Assembly: GCA_016716425.1 (NCBI GenBank)
Contig: JADJWJ010000004.1
Coordinates: forward strand, 62,001-126,000
Direction: 5' to 3'
DNA from: Betaproteobacteria bacterium
GTDB lineage: Bacteria > Pseudomonadota > Gammaproteobacteria > Burkholderiales > Casimicrobiaceae
Length of the DNA stretch: 64,000 nucleotides
In this document: positions 19,527 to 28,831 of the stretch, piece after piece
How positions within the stretch are numbered: the first letter of the stretch is position 1
Layout of the letters: the number at the start of each line of letters is the position of its first letter
The notes under the pieces: model-generated
What the model was told of the DNA's origin: nothing
The model's input: the letters and a program-made list of their open reading frames with translations, nothing else
Database searches by the model: none
Program-made: the position numbers and the translations under genes

Positions 19527-21329
19527 ATGATCAAGTCGGACAAGTGGATCCGCCGGATGGCGGCGTCGACGCGGATGATCGAGCCGTTCGAGCCGGGGCA
19601 GGTCCGCGAGGTGGACGGCAGGAAGATCGTGTCGTACGGCACGTCGAGCTACGGCTACGACATCCGCTGCTCGCGCGAATTCAAGATCTTCACCAACATC
19701 AACTCGACGATCGTCGACCCCAAGGCGTTCGATGCCGCCTCGTTCGTCGACTTCACCGGCGACGTCTGCATCATCCCGCCCAACTCGTTCGCGCTGGCGC
19801 GCACCGTCGAGTACTTCCGCATTCCGCGCAACGTGCTCACCGTTTGCCTTGGCAAGTGTGTGACGGCCGACACGCGCGTGGTCGACGCGCGGACCGGCGC
19901 GCTGGTATCGATTGCCGACATGCGCGCAGGTTCGAGAACGCTGGGACTCGACGGGTGGAAGACGGCGGCCGCGGACGTCTCCGCGTTCCTCCCGCAGGGC
20001 AGGAAGCCGGTGTTCGAGTTGCGTACACGTGCAGGCCTGCGCATCAAGGCGACCGCCAATCATCCGTTCCGCCAGCTCGAGGGGTGGACCGCGCTGGAGG
20101 CGCTGCGACCGGGCGATCGGATCGCGGTTCCACGCGAGCTTCCGGTGTTCGGCACGACGACACTGCCGGACTGGGAGGCGTCGCTGCTGGGGCTCATGAT
20201 CTCGGAGGGCCGGTGCCGGACGCCCGGACACAGCCCCACGTTCACCAACGACGACGCGACGCTCGTCGCGCTGCTTTCCCGCTCGGTCGCCGCGGGTAGG
20301 CTGGGATGTGTGACCGCGAAGCCCACGCATGGCTATCGCATCGTGAACCATGCCGGCCGCGGCGGCATTCCGGAAGCGAACCGCGCGAGTCGCTGGCTGC
20401 AAGGCCATGGACTCGCCGTTACCGCCGAAGGCAAGTTCGTGCCGCAATGCGTGTTCACGGCGCCACGCGCCTCGGTGCGGCTGTTCCTGCAGGCGCTCTT
20501 TTCGGGCGATGGCGGCGTGTACCGATCGCGATCTGGCGACAGCTTCTTCGTCGAGTACTACTCGAAATCCCGTCGGCTCATCGACGACGTGCGACATCTG
20601 CTGCTCCGGTTCGGCGTGTTCTCGCTGGTCAGGGAAAAGATCACGACGATCGGTACCGAAGCCCACTCGTTGCAGATCACGGACCGCGACCAGATCCGGC
20701 GCTTCGCGCGCGACATCGGGTTCTGTCCTGGTTCCGTCAAAGACCTGCGTCTGACGCAGGAAATACTGCCGGCGATTGACGCGATCGCGACGAGGGCAAA
20801 GAGCAATTTCGACACGCTTCCCCCGCATGCTTGGGCACTTGTCGCCACTGCCGCTTCCGGCGCAGGTGTATCGCTCAATGGACTCGGCGTAGGCGCGAAC
20901 CGATCGCAGTCCGTCGGCCGCCGCGCCGTGCACCGCGTCACTGAGGCGACCGGCAGCGTCGACCTCGCCGCACTGCTCGACGGCCCCGTTTGGGACACCG
21001 TGCTGTCGATCACGCCGTGCGGCGAGGAAGAAGTGTTCGACATCAGCGTGCCGGCGATCGAGAACTTCGTCGCCAACGACATTTTCGTTCACAATTCGAC
21101 GTACGCGCGTTGCGGGATAATCGTAAACGTAACCCCCTTCGAGCCCGAGTGGGAAGGCTACGTCACGCTCGAGTTCTCGAACACGACGCCGCTGCCCGCG
21201 AAGATCTACGCCAACGAGGGCGTGGCGCAGGTGATCTTCTTCGAGTCGGACGAGGTCTGCGAGACGTCGTACAAGGACCGTGGCGGCAAGTACCAGGGCC
21301 AGCAGGGCGTCACGCTGCCCAAGATCTGA
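19527..21329 (+). CDS. dcd: dCTP deaminase interrupted by an intein
   Basis: Dcd deaminates dCTP to dUTP, feeding dTMP synthesis. The 600-codon frame encodes an N-extein (residues 1-110), a 413-residue intein, and a C-extein of 77 residues. Rejoined, the exteins give a 187-residue Dcd with the continuous motif VCLGK/STYARCGIIVNV, matching the usual family length. The intein therefore splits the active-site Lys-Ser junction, the Ser serving as the +1 nucleophile for splicing. The C-extein retains the catalytic-region Glu in GYVTLEFSN and the C-terminal lid QGQQGVTLPKI. Without splicing the enzyme cannot form its active site. There is no frameshift at either junction. Confidence 0.95.
   Translation: MIKSDKWIRRMAASTRMIEPFEPGQVREVDGRKIVSYGTSSYGYDIRCSREFKIFTNINSTIVDPKAFDAASFVDFTGDVCIIPPNSFALARTVEYFRIPRNVLTVCLGKCVTADTRVVDARTGALVSIADMRAGSRTLGLDGWKTAAADVSAFLPQGRKPVFELRTRAGLRIKATANHPFRQLEGWTALEALRPGDRIAVPRELPVFGTTTLPDWEASLLGLMISEGRCRTPGHSPTFTNDDATLVALLSRSVAAGRLGCVTAKPTHGYRIVNHAGRGGIPEANRASRWLQGHGLAVTAEGKFVPQCVFTAPRASVRLFLQALFSGDGGVYRSRSGDSFFVEYYSKSRRLIDDVRHLLLRFGVFSLVREKITTIGTEAHSLQITDRDQIRRFARDIGFCPGSVKDLRLTQEILPAIDAIATRAKSNFDTLPPHAWALVATAASGAGVSLNGLGVGANRSQSVGRRAVHRVTEATGSVDLAALLDGPVWDTVLSITPCGEEEVFDISVPAIENFVANDIFVHNSTYARCGIIVNVTPFEPEWEGYVTLEFSNTTPLPAKIYANEGVAQVIFFESDEVCETSYKDRGGKYQGQQGVTLPKI
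19857..21095 (+). mobile_element. Intein with LAGLIDADG homing endonuclease inside dcd
   Basis: The 413-residue element begins with CVTADTRVVDA (block A, Cys1) and has TANH at residues 66-69 (block B Thr and His). It ends VANDIFVHN (block G), with His-Asn and a following Ser. Between the splicing halves lie two LAGLIDADG-type helices: LLGLMISEG (about 110-118, acidic E117) and LFSGDGGVY (acidic D218), followed by VRHLLLRFGV. All residues required for splicing and both catalytic acids appear intact. The intein is therefore predicted to splice, and its endonuclease may still be able to invade empty dcd alleles. This is inferred from motifs only. Confidence 0.95.
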
Positions 21330-21534
21330 AACCGCTTGCCGGTGGTTTGAGATCGACGGTGGCCCGGCGCGCAACCCCGTTGGACCGTCGGCGGGTCCCG
21401 TTCGTGAACGAAGCGGACGGCAGCGCGCCGACGTTCAACGGGCCTGCGCGTCGTTGTACGCGACACTGGCGGATCAACCGTCCGGATTCGTGGAAACCGA
21501 GCCGCGCTCGATTCACAGAACGCCGAGCGAGGCT

Positions 21535-21589
21535 CCCGAAAACCAAGCCAGGCTCGGCTCTCCAGGTTCGGCTTCCAGCCGGCTGCCGC
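21535..21589. repeat. CCGAAAA-type repeat, copy 1 (family C)
   Basis: The stretch CCCGAAAACCAAGCCAGGCT continues CGGCTCTCC and ends near AGCCGGCTGCCG. A similar sequence at 26305-26354 shares CCGAAAA, CCAGGCTCGG and CGGCTGC in the same order. Two imperfect copies in spacers suggest a small dispersed element, but the match is loose. Confidence 0.45.
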
Positions 21590-21613
21590 CCTCGTTCGCC
21601 GAGGCCACCCGAT

Positions 21614-21655
21614 CCTCCCTCTCCCCAGGCAGCGGGGAGCGGGCCGGGGTGAGAG
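21614..21655. repeat. Family B palindromic repeat, single copy
   Basis: CCTCCCTCTCCCCAGGCAGC is followed by GGGGAGCGGGCCGGGGTGAGAGG. It shares the CCCTCTCCCC arm and the GGGGTGAG end with the copies in metG and after rpoC, but is more diverged and stands alone. Confidence 0.65.
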
Positions 21656-21776
21656 GCGCATCGCGCCGATGCCGGGACGCGCCGTTTGCTGCCCGACGGC
21701 CGCAGCCATTGCCTGACGCCCCCGCGTTCCCGTACGCTGCCCCTCCCGTATGGGCTCGATCGCCGGAGACGACAGG

Positions 21777-22206
21777 ATGGCGGCACCCACCAGGCTCGCA
21801 TCGGTCGCGCTGACATGCCTTCTGCCAGGTCGCGGCGCCTGGCTCGTGGTTCTCGGGGTCGGCCGTGGTGCCGGCGCTGGCGGCCGAGAACCGCCTGTCG
21901 GGATTCGCGCAGGCCCCGCTGACCAGCGTTGTGCGGGCGGGCTTCTACTCCGACTCCGCGCAGTTCTCCGCGTCCGTCGCCGAGCTCGCCGACCACTTGC
22001 GCGTCGGCACGATGCTCGCCGTGCAGACGGCGCCGGGCTTCATGCTGACGCTGGCGACGATCCACCTGATGTCGCACCTCGTCGCCGCAGTCGGCTGGCG
22101 CTACGCGTTCGCGCCGCTTGCCATCGGCCCGGCGCTCGGCGTCCGGGCGCTGGCGCGGCTGCGCGCGCATCCCGATCCGGTGCGGCTCGCCTCCGGCCGC
22201 CGCTGA
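21777..22206 (+). pseudogene. MFS transporter remnant with internal deletion
   Basis: The frame from the ATG at 21777 encodes the start of an MFS helix 1 up to GAWL. A two-base loss near 21845 then shifts the frame to WFSGSAVVPALAAENRLSGF, the typical continuation of helix 1, and on through LTSVVRAGFYSD. Directly after comes sequence resembling the last helices (MLAVQTAPGFMLTLATIHLM, HLVAAVGWRYAFAPLAIGPA), ending at 22206. Roughly ten central helices are therefore missing. Deletion plus frameshift makes this a dead gene. Which MFS family it came from is not clear. Confidence 0.7.
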
Positions 22207-22332
22207 CCCGGCGCGATACGCAGTATTGCGTAGTGGCGGTGCGGCTCGCGCGGCGTACGCTGCACGGCGTGCCGGCGCCCGCGGCATGGCGCCGTGCGGG
22301 GCGGTCCGACGTTCACGCGCTGGAGGAATGCC

Positions 22333-22935
22333 ATGGCCTATCACCTCGAAGGGCGCCTGCTCGAAGTGTGCAACTGCCGCGTGCTGTGCCCGTGCTGGGT
22401 GGGCGAGGATCCCGATTTCGGGACCTGCGACTCGATCAATGCGTGGCACTTCGACCGTGGGAGCATCGACGGCGTCGACGTGGCGGGCTGCACGATCGCC
22501 ACGATCAACCACATTCCGGGCAACGTCCTGGCCGGCAACTGGCGGTCCGTGATCTACGTCGACGACCACGCGACCCCCGAGCAGGAGCGCGCGATCCTCG
22601 ACGTGTACGCGGGCAAGCGCGGCGGGCCCGTCGCCGAACTCGCCAAGCTCATCGGCGAGGTCGTCGGCGTCGAGAGAGTGCCCATCGGCTTCGACGTGCA
22701 CGGCGGTCACGGCACGATCCGCATCGGCGGCGACGGCTACGCGGAACTGACGCCCTACAAGAGCGCGGCCGGCAAGACGACCACGCTCGCCGACACGATC
22801 TTCTCGACGGTACCCGGTGCGCCGGTGTACGTCGGCAAGGCGTTGCAGTACCGGGCGAAGAAGGCGAGCCTCGGGATCGATGTCGACCTCAAGGGATTCA
22901 ACGCGCTGCAGAGCACGTTCGTGTTCGACGCGTAG
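22333..22935 (+). CDS. DUF1326 domain protein
   Basis: A 200-residue protein of the DUF1326 family, which has no established function. The N-terminal LLEVCNCRVLCPCWVG segment contains a CNC...CPC cysteine cluster that could bind a metal or form disulfides. The rest is predicted to be soluble, with no signal peptide. The ATG at 22333 has a good GGAGG ribosome-binding site at 22322-22326. It lies 31 bases before a DUF2182 membrane protein gene; these two families are frequently neighbours, which suggests they act together. Confidence 0.85.
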   Translation: MAYHLEGRLLEVCNCRVLCPCWVGEDPDFGTCDSINAWHFDRGSIDGVDVAGCTIATINHIPGNVLAGNWRSVIYVDDHATPEQERAILDVYAGKRGGPVAELAKLIGEVVGVERVPIGFDVHGGHGTIRIGGDGYAELTPYKSAAGKTTTLADTIFSTVPGAPVYVGKALQYRAKKASLGIDVDLKGFNALQSTFVFDA

Positions 22936-22965
22936 CCGCGGGGTCGGGCGGGGCGGGTCGCGGGC

Positions 22966-23787
22966 ATGGGAACGCGGGCGTCAAGCATGCGCGCAGGCGC
23001 GGCGCCGGCGCGACCGCACCTGCCGCTCGCGGCGGCGGTGCTCGCGCTCTCGGCCGCTGCCTGGATCGCGCTCGCCGCGTGGGGGGCGAGTCCCTGGGCG
23101 CGCTATGCCGTGCACGACGGCTGGGTGCGCGCAGGCGCGCTCGCCGCACTCTGCCGCGCCGTCCCGGAAGGCGACGTCGTCGTGCCCGCGGCGCTGCACG
23201 CATTGGCGTGGGTGCTGATGATCGCGGCGATGATGCTGCCGACGACCTGGCCGCTGCTGGCGCTGTTCCGACGCATCGTCGCCGGCCGCGCCGATGCGCG
23301 CCGGCTCCTCGCGGCAGTCGTCGGCGGCTTCTTCGCCGCGTGGCTCGCCTTCGGGGTCGCCGCTCACGCCGCGGACGCGCTGGTGCACTGGACGGCCGCG
23401 CGCACGCCGGCGCTGGCCGCGTGGGACTGGGCGATCGGCGCCGCCGTGCTTGCCGGTGCCGGCGCGTTCCAGTGGAGCGCGCTCAAGTACCGATGCCTCG
23501 AGGCGTGCCGTTCGCCGTTCGCGTTCGTGGCGGCGCGCTGGCACGGCCGTGCGCCCGTGCGCGAAGCGTGGCGGCTCGGCGTCGACCACGGCGTCTTCTG
23601 CGTGGGCTGCTGCTGGGCGCTGATGCTCCTCATGTTCGTCGTGGGCACCGGCAGCCTCGCCTTGATGCTGGCGCTCGCGGCCGTGATGGCCGCCGAGAAG
23701 AACCTCCGGTGGGGCCGCCGCCTGCGCACGCCGCTCGGCGTGGCGCTGGTCGTCGGGGCGGCCGCCGTCGTCGCCGCCCACGTCTGA
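22966..23787 (+). CDS. DUF2182 integral membrane protein
   Basis: A 273-residue protein with about six hydrophobic segments. It has the family signatures WVLMIAAMMLPTTWPLL and GVFCVGCCWALMLLMFVVG, including the conserved Cys residues and Met-rich stretches consistent with metal binding (family description; function not proven). The end reads MAAEKNLRWGRRL, also conserved in the family. ATG 22966 gives the full frame; ATG 22987 (MRAGAAP) is an alternative start. It follows the DUF1326 gene closely and both are probably one transcription unit. Confidence 0.83.
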   Translation: MGTRASSMRAGAAPARPHLPLAAAVLALSAAAWIALAAWGASPWARYAVHDGWVRAGALAALCRAVPEGDVVVPAALHALAWVLMIAAMMLPTTWPLLALFRRIVAGRADARRLLAAVVGGFFAAWLAFGVAAHAADALVHWTAARTPALAAWDWAIGAAVLAGAGAFQWSALKYRCLEACRSPFAFVAARWHGRAPVREAWRLGVDHGVFCVGCCWALMLLMFVVGTGSLALMLALAAVMAAEKNLRWGRRLRTPLGVALVVGAAAVVAAHV

Positions 23788-23992
23788 GCGCGGCCGGCCG
23801 GGGGCAACCGGCGCCGCCGGGCGCACTTTGTTGCGCGGACGTCACTGCGGCCCGGTGCCGGGCCCGGCTTCGTGGACCCAAAGTCGACATTTCCGCGGCC
23901 ACCCGGCGCACAATCGCGGCCAAGCGAGGGGCGCCGCCGGGCAGCGGGCGCCCCCGTTTCCTTTGTTGCGTAGCCCGCCGCAGGAGTGCCGG

Positions 23993-26256
23993 ATGAAGTT
24001 CCGCTTTCCCATCGTCATCATCGACGAGGATTTCCGTTCCGAGAACGCCTCCGGGCTCGGCATCCGCGCGCTCGCCAGCGCCATCGAGAAGGAGGGCATG
24101 GAGGTGCTCGGCGTGACGAGCTACGGCGACCTGTCGCAGTTCGCCCAGCAGCAGTCGCGGGCGTCGGCGTTCATCCTGTCGATCGACGACGAGGAGTTCA
24201 CGCCGGGTCCCGAGCTCGACCCCGCGATCGTGAACCTGCGGAACTTCATCACGGAAATCCGCCGCAAGAACGCGGAGATCCCGATCTACCTGTACGGCGA
24301 GACGCGCACGTCGCAGCACATCCCGAACGACATCCTGCGCGAGCTGCACGGCTTCATCCACATGTTCGAGGACACGCCCGAGTTCGTCGCGCGGCACATC
24401 ATCCGGGAGACCAGGTCCTATCTCGACTCGCTGGCGCCGCCGTTCTTCCGTTCGCTCGTCGACTACGCGCAGGACGGGTCGTATTCGTGGCACTGCCCGG
24501 GCCACTCGGGCGGCGTCGCGTTCCTGAAGAGCCCGGTCGGGCAGATGTTCCACCAGTTCTTCGGCGAGAACATGCTGCGCGCGGACGTCTGCAACGCGGT
24601 CGACGAGCTGGGCCAGCTGCTCGACCACACGGGCCGGTCGGGGCGGCCGAGCGCAACGCGGCGCGCATTTTCAACGCCGACCACTGCTTCTTCGTCACCA
24701 ACGGCACTTCGACGTCGAACAAGATGGTCTGGCACGCCAGCGTCGCGCCCGGCGACATCGCCGTCGTCGACCGCAACTGCCACGTATCGGTGCTGCACGC
24801 GATCACGATGACGGGCGCCATTCCGGTCTTTCTGCCGCCGACGCGCAACCACCTCGGCATCATCGGCCCGATTCCGCTCGAGGAGTTCCGGCCCGAGAGC
24901 ATCGCGCGGCGCATCGAGGCGAACCCGTTCGCGCGCGAGGCGAAGAACAAGCGGCCGCGGATCCTGACGATCACGCAGAGCACCTACGACGGCATCGCGT
25001 ACAACGTCGAGATGCTGAAGGAGACGCTCGGCAACAGCATCGAGACGCTGCACTTCGACGAGGCGTGGCTGCCGCACGCGGCCTTCCACGAGTTCTACCG
25101 CGACATGCACGCGATCGGCCGCGACCGGCCGCGCAGCAAGGACGCGCTGGTCTTCGCGACGCACTCGACCCACAAGCTGCTCGCCGGAATCTCGCAGGCG
25201 TCGCAGATCATCGTGCAGAACTCGCAGACGCGGGCGCTCGACCTGCCGACGTTCAACGAGGCCTACCTGATGCACACGTCGACGTCGCCGCAATACGCGA
25301 TCATCGCGTCGTGCGACGTCTCCGCCGCCATGATGGAGCCGCCCGGCGGCACGGCGCTGGTCGAGGAGTCGCTGTCCGAGGCGCTAGACTTCCGCCGCGC
25401 GATGCGCAAGGTCGACGACGAGTGGGGGCGCGACTGGTGGTTCAAGGTCTGGGGCCCGGAGCGGCTGGCCGCCGAAGGGATCCGGCGCGACGACTGGATC
25501 CTCCGTGCGAACGAGAAGTGGCACGGCTTCGGCAACCTCGCCCCGGGCTTCACGATCCTCGATCCGATCAAGGCGACGATCATCACGCCGGGACTCGACG
25601 TGTCGGGCAGGTTCGCGAAGTCCGGCATCCCGGCGTCGATCGTCACCAAGTACCTGGCCGAGCACGGCGTGATCGTCGAGAAGACGGGGCTCTACTCGTT
25701 CTTCATCATGTTCACGATCGGCATCACCAAGGGCCGCTGGAACACGCTGCTGACCGCGCTGCAGCAGTTCAAGGACGACTACGACAAGAACCAGCCGCTG
25801 TGGCGGATCCTGCCCGAGTTCTGCGCGCAGCAGCCCAAGTACGAGCGCGTGGGCCTGCGCGACCTGTGCCAGCAGATCCACGACATGTACAAGGCCAACG
25901 ACGTCGCGCGCGTGACGACCGAGATGTACCTGTCGGACATGCAGCCGGCGATGAAGCCGTCCGACGCGTTCGCGTGCATGGCGCACCGCGAGATCGACCG
26001 CGTCGAGATCGACGAACTCGAGGGCCGCGTCACCGCCGTGCTGCTGACGCCCTATCCGCCGGGAATCCCGCTGCTGATTCCGGGCGAGCGCTTCAACCGC
26101 ACGATCGTCGAGTACCTGAAGTTCGCACGGAGCTTCAACGACACGTTTCCGGGGTTCGAGACCGACATCCACGGCCTCGTCGAGGTCGTCGACGGCGGGC
26201 GCAAGCGCTACTTCATGGACTGCGTGCGGCAGCGCAACGGGAACGGCGGAGGCTGA
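23993..26256 (+). CDS. Orn/Lys/Arg decarboxylase (PLP-dependent), frameshift at about 24635
   Basis: Large fold-type I decarboxylase of about 754 residues that makes a polyamine or cadaverine from a basic amino acid. It has the N-terminal wing domain (residues 1-130), WHCPGHSGGVAF, FVTNGTSTSNKMV, HFDEAWLPHAAF, and the PLP lysine in HSTHKLLAGISQASQ. The first frame runs to LDHTG; the next codons need one extra base (GGCCGGTCG for an expected GGCCCGGTCG-like stretch at 24631-24640) to continue as AAERNAARIF in the neighbouring frame. Everything else is intact, so this may be an assembly error or a very recent mutation. Ornithine, lysine and arginine specificity cannot be separated by eye. Start ATG 23993 follows a CAGGAG site. 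Confidence 0.9.
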
Positions 26257-26304
26257 TCGGGTCGCGGCCGCCAGCGCGGTGCTCGGCCGCGCCAGGCAGC
26301 ACGC

Positions 26305-26354
26305 GCCGAAAAACCGAACCAGGCTCGGTTTGGACCACGAGGCGCCGGCTGCGA
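26305..26354. repeat. CCGAAAA-type repeat, copy 2 (family C)
   Basis: GCCGAAAAACCGAACCAGGC continues TCGGTTTGG and ends near GCCGGCTGCGA. AACCGA and TCGGTT can pair across a short loop. It resembles 21535-21589 and lies between the convergent decarboxylase and phosphotransacetylase genes. Confidence 0.45.
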
Positions 26355-26408
26355 GTCTGCGGCGAGACTTCCACCCACCCGTACGGTCTGCGACCCCGGG
26401 TACCGGTT

Positions 26409-27392
26409 TCAGGCGGCGACGCGTGCCTTCGTGTCCGGCGCCAGCGAGCCGGCGACCGGCTGAGTCTTCGCACCGGCGTGGCCGGCCGCGGCCAGCAGCG
26501 ACGCGAGCACGCACGAGGCCATTCGCACTTCCAGCGAGTCGTGCCGCGTGGGAACGACCACCGGCACCCGCGCGCCGACGACGATCCCGGCGGCCAGGCC
26601 GCCCGCGAGCGCGAGCAGCGTGCGCAGCACCATGAGCGCGCTTTCCATCGAGGGCCCGATCAGGACGTCGGCGCGGCCGGCGATCTCGGACTTGACGCCC
26701 TTGCCGCGCGCCGCCTCGGCTGAGAGCGCGCTGTCGGGCGCGAGCGGGCCGTCGACGACGGCGCCGTGGAACAGGCCCTGCATCGCCATTGCCTTCAGCG
26801 CGACCGCGTCCGTGGTCGAGCGGAATGCGGGCGCCGGACCATCCATTGCCGCCAGCAGCGCGACGTTCGGCGTCGCGGCGCCGATCGCCGTGGCCAGGTG
26901 GATGGTGTTCCGCACGATGTCGCGCTTCGCCGCGAGGTTGGGCGTCACGTTCATGTACGCGTCGGCGAGCAGCAGGCCGCGCGGCTGGCCCGGGATGTCG
27001 AGGAAGTAGGCATGCGAAAGGCGACGCTCCGTGCGCAGCCCGGACTCGGGAGCCGCCACGGGACCGAGCAGGTCCTCGTTGCCGAGGCTGCCGCGGATGA
27101 GCGCCGCGGCCTTGCCGTCGCGCGCGAGTTCGGCCGCGCGCACGCCGGCCGCGCGCGGGGCCTCGCCCGTGTCGACGATCGCCAGCCGCGAGATGTCGAG
27201 CCCCGACGTGTCGGCGACCGCGCGGATGCGCGCCTCGGGGCCGACCAGCATCGGATTGAGGTAGCCCGCGAACGCGCCCGCCAGCGCGACCTGCAGCGAC
27301 TCGCGGTCGCACGGGTACACGACCGCGGCGTCGAGCGGCGGCAGCAGCCGCGCGCGGTCGACGAGCTTCTGGACGTGGGCGTGCACCGGCAT
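26409..27392 (-). CDS. Phosphate acetyl/butyryltransferase family protein
   Basis: A 327-residue protein of the Pta/Ptb family, which exchanges CoA and phosphate on short acyl groups. Family features are the Rossmann-like ARIRAVADTSGLDISRL region, KRDIVRNTIHLATAIG, and ADVLIGPSMESALMVLRTL. Length fits the short phosphotransacetylase or phosphotransbutyrylase type, with no CBS or DRTGG regulatory domain. The start chosen is ATG 27392 (MPVHAHVQK); a longer frame upstream has poor composition. It diverges from alanine dehydrogenase and converges on the decarboxylase gene. Acetyl versus butyryl preference is not visible, and no acetate kinase gene adjoins. Confidence 0.87.
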   Translation of the reverse strand: MPVHAHVQKLVDRARLLPPLDAAVVYPCDRESLQVALAGAFAGYLNPMLVGPEARIRAVADTSGLDISRLAIVDTGEAPRAAGVRAAELARDGKAAALIRGSLGNEDLLGPVAAPESGLRTERRLSHAYFLDIPGQPRGLLLADAYMNVTPNLAAKRDIVRNTIHLATAIGAATPNVALLAAMDGPAPAFRSTTDAVALKAMAMQGLFHGAVVDGPLAPDSALSAEAARGKGVKSEIAGRADVLIGPSMESALMVLRTLLALAGGLAAGIVVGARVPVVVPTRHDSLEVRMASCVLASLLAAAGHAGAKTQPVAGSLAPDTKARVAA

Positions 27393-27601
27393 CCGGCCAG
27401 CGTGGCCATCCCGTGCGACGTTGTCAACGGGGTACCGACGGGAGGCGCGCTGGGGGGCTTGCCCGGCGATCGCGGGATTGCTGCGACGCAACATGCGCCG
27501 TCCGTGCGCCGCTGCGGCGTGCGGCCGCGCGCGGGGCATCGCCGCGGTGCGCCGCGGGCTGTGGTGAAATACCCATCCTTCGTCGAACCGGGAGTGACGC
27601 G

Positions 27602-28717
27602 ATGCGCGTGGGCGTACCCAAGGAGATCAAGGTGCTCGAGAACCGGGTCGGACTCACCCCGTCCTCCGTGCGCGAATTCGTCGCACGCGGGCACACGGTC
27701 GAGGTCGAGCACGACGCGGGCGCGGGCATCGGGCTCCACGACGATGCGTACGTGGCGGCCGGCGCGACGATCGCGCGCAGCGCCGACGCGGTCTTCGCCA
27801 ACGCGGACATGATCGTCAAGGTGAAGGAGCCGCAGCCCGTCGAATGCCGCCGGCTGCGGCCGGGCCAGATCCTCTTCACGTATCTGCATCTCGCCCCCGA
27901 TCCCGAGCAGGCGAAGGCGCTGATCGCGAGCGGGGCCATCTGCATCGCGTACGAGACGGTCACCTCGCCGCACGGGGGGCTGCCGCTGCTCGCGCCGATG
28001 TCGGAAGTCGCGGGCCGCATGGCGGTGCAGGCCGGCGCGTTCTACCTCGAGAAGCCGCACGGCGGCAAGGGCCTGCTGCTGGGTGGCGTGCCGGGTGTCG
28101 CACCCGGCAAGGTCGTGATCCTGGGCGGCGGCGTCGTCGGCACGCACGCGGCGATGATCGCGCTGGGCATGGGCGCCGACGTCACCGTGCTCGACCGCAA
28201 TCCGGAGGCGATGGTCGCGCTCTGGAAGCAGTTCGGCCCGCAGCTCAAGACCGAGTTCGCGACGCGCGACGCCGTCGAGCGGCAGGTCACGCGTGCCGAC
28301 CTCGTGATCGGCGGCGTGCTCATTCCCGGCGCGTCGGCGCCGAAGCTCGTGACGGCGGCGATGGTGAAGAAGATGCCGCCGGGCTCGGTCATCGTCGACG
28401 TGGCGATCGACCAGGGCGGATGCTGCGAGACGTCGCGGCCGACGACGCACGCGGATCCGACGTACGTGGTCGACGGCGTCGTCCACTACTGCGTGGCGAA
28501 CATGCCCGGCGGCGTGCCGCGCACGTCCACGTTCGCGCTCAACAACGCGACGCTGCCGTTCGCGCTGGCGCTCGCCGACAAGGGGTGGCAGGGCGCGCTG
28601 GCCGAGGATCCGCACCTGCGCGACGGGCTCAACGTCGCGTTCGGGAAGGTCACGTGCCAGCCGGTGGCCGAGGCGCTGGGCTACGCCTTCGTCGATCCGC
28701 GCACGCTGCTGCAGTAG
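27602..28717 (+). CDS. ald: Alanine dehydrogenase
   Basis: NAD-dependent interconversion of L-alanine with pyruvate and ammonia, in the cytoplasm. The 371-residue product starts MRVGVPKEIKVLENRVGLTP, the standard family opening. It carries VKVKEPQ and LHLAPDP with the substrate-binding Lys and His, VVILGGGVVGTHAA as the NAD-binding glycine loop, and VVDGVVHYCVANMPGGVPRT near the active site. The length is exact for the family. The ATG at 27602 follows GGGAGTGACGCG. It may work with the adjacent acyltransferase in pyruvate and acetyl-CoA metabolism, but this is only suggested by position. Confidence 0.97.
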   Translation: MRVGVPKEIKVLENRVGLTPSSVREFVARGHTVEVEHDAGAGIGLHDDAYVAAGATIARSADAVFANADMIVKVKEPQPVECRRLRPGQILFTYLHLAPDPEQAKALIASGAICIAYETVTSPHGGLPLLAPMSEVAGRMAVQAGAFYLEKPHGGKGLLLGGVPGVAPGKVVILGGGVVGTHAAMIALGMGADVTVLDRNPEAMVALWKQFGPQLKTEFATRDAVERQVTRADLVIGGVLIPGASAPKLVTAAMVKKMPPGSVIVDVAIDQGGCCETSRPTTHADPTYVVDGVVHYCVANMPGGVPRTSTFALNNATLPFALALADKGWQGALAEDPHLRDGLNVAFGKVTCQPVAEALGYAFVDPRTLLQ

Positions 28718-28831
28718 GCCGCACGCCGTCGGGGTCGGGCGCCGCGACCGGCGCATCCGCCGCAAGTCCTTGATTCTCATGACTCCCGGCGCCATGAGGG
28801 GGCGTTCCATGCAGCGCACGGAACCCGCCGG

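Larger units (their letters stand above)
21330..21776. other. Spacer after dcd with two repeat copies
   Basis: About 450 bases contain no supportable gene. They hold one copy of a CCGAAAA-type repeat (21535-21589) and one copy of the family B palindrome (21614-21655). Their presence next to an MFS remnant suggests a site that tolerates insertion and decay. No clear terminator for dcd was found. Confidence 0.5.

Noticed and set aside
19857..21095. A separate endonuclease gene or misassembly within dcd
   Set aside because: No start or stop interrupts the frame, the extein junctions are exact, and all splicing motifs are present, so an intein is the better explanation.
18123..21374. A 1083-codon minus-strand frame across apbC and dcd
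   Set aside because: It is antisense to genes with clear motifs, and no motif is found in it.
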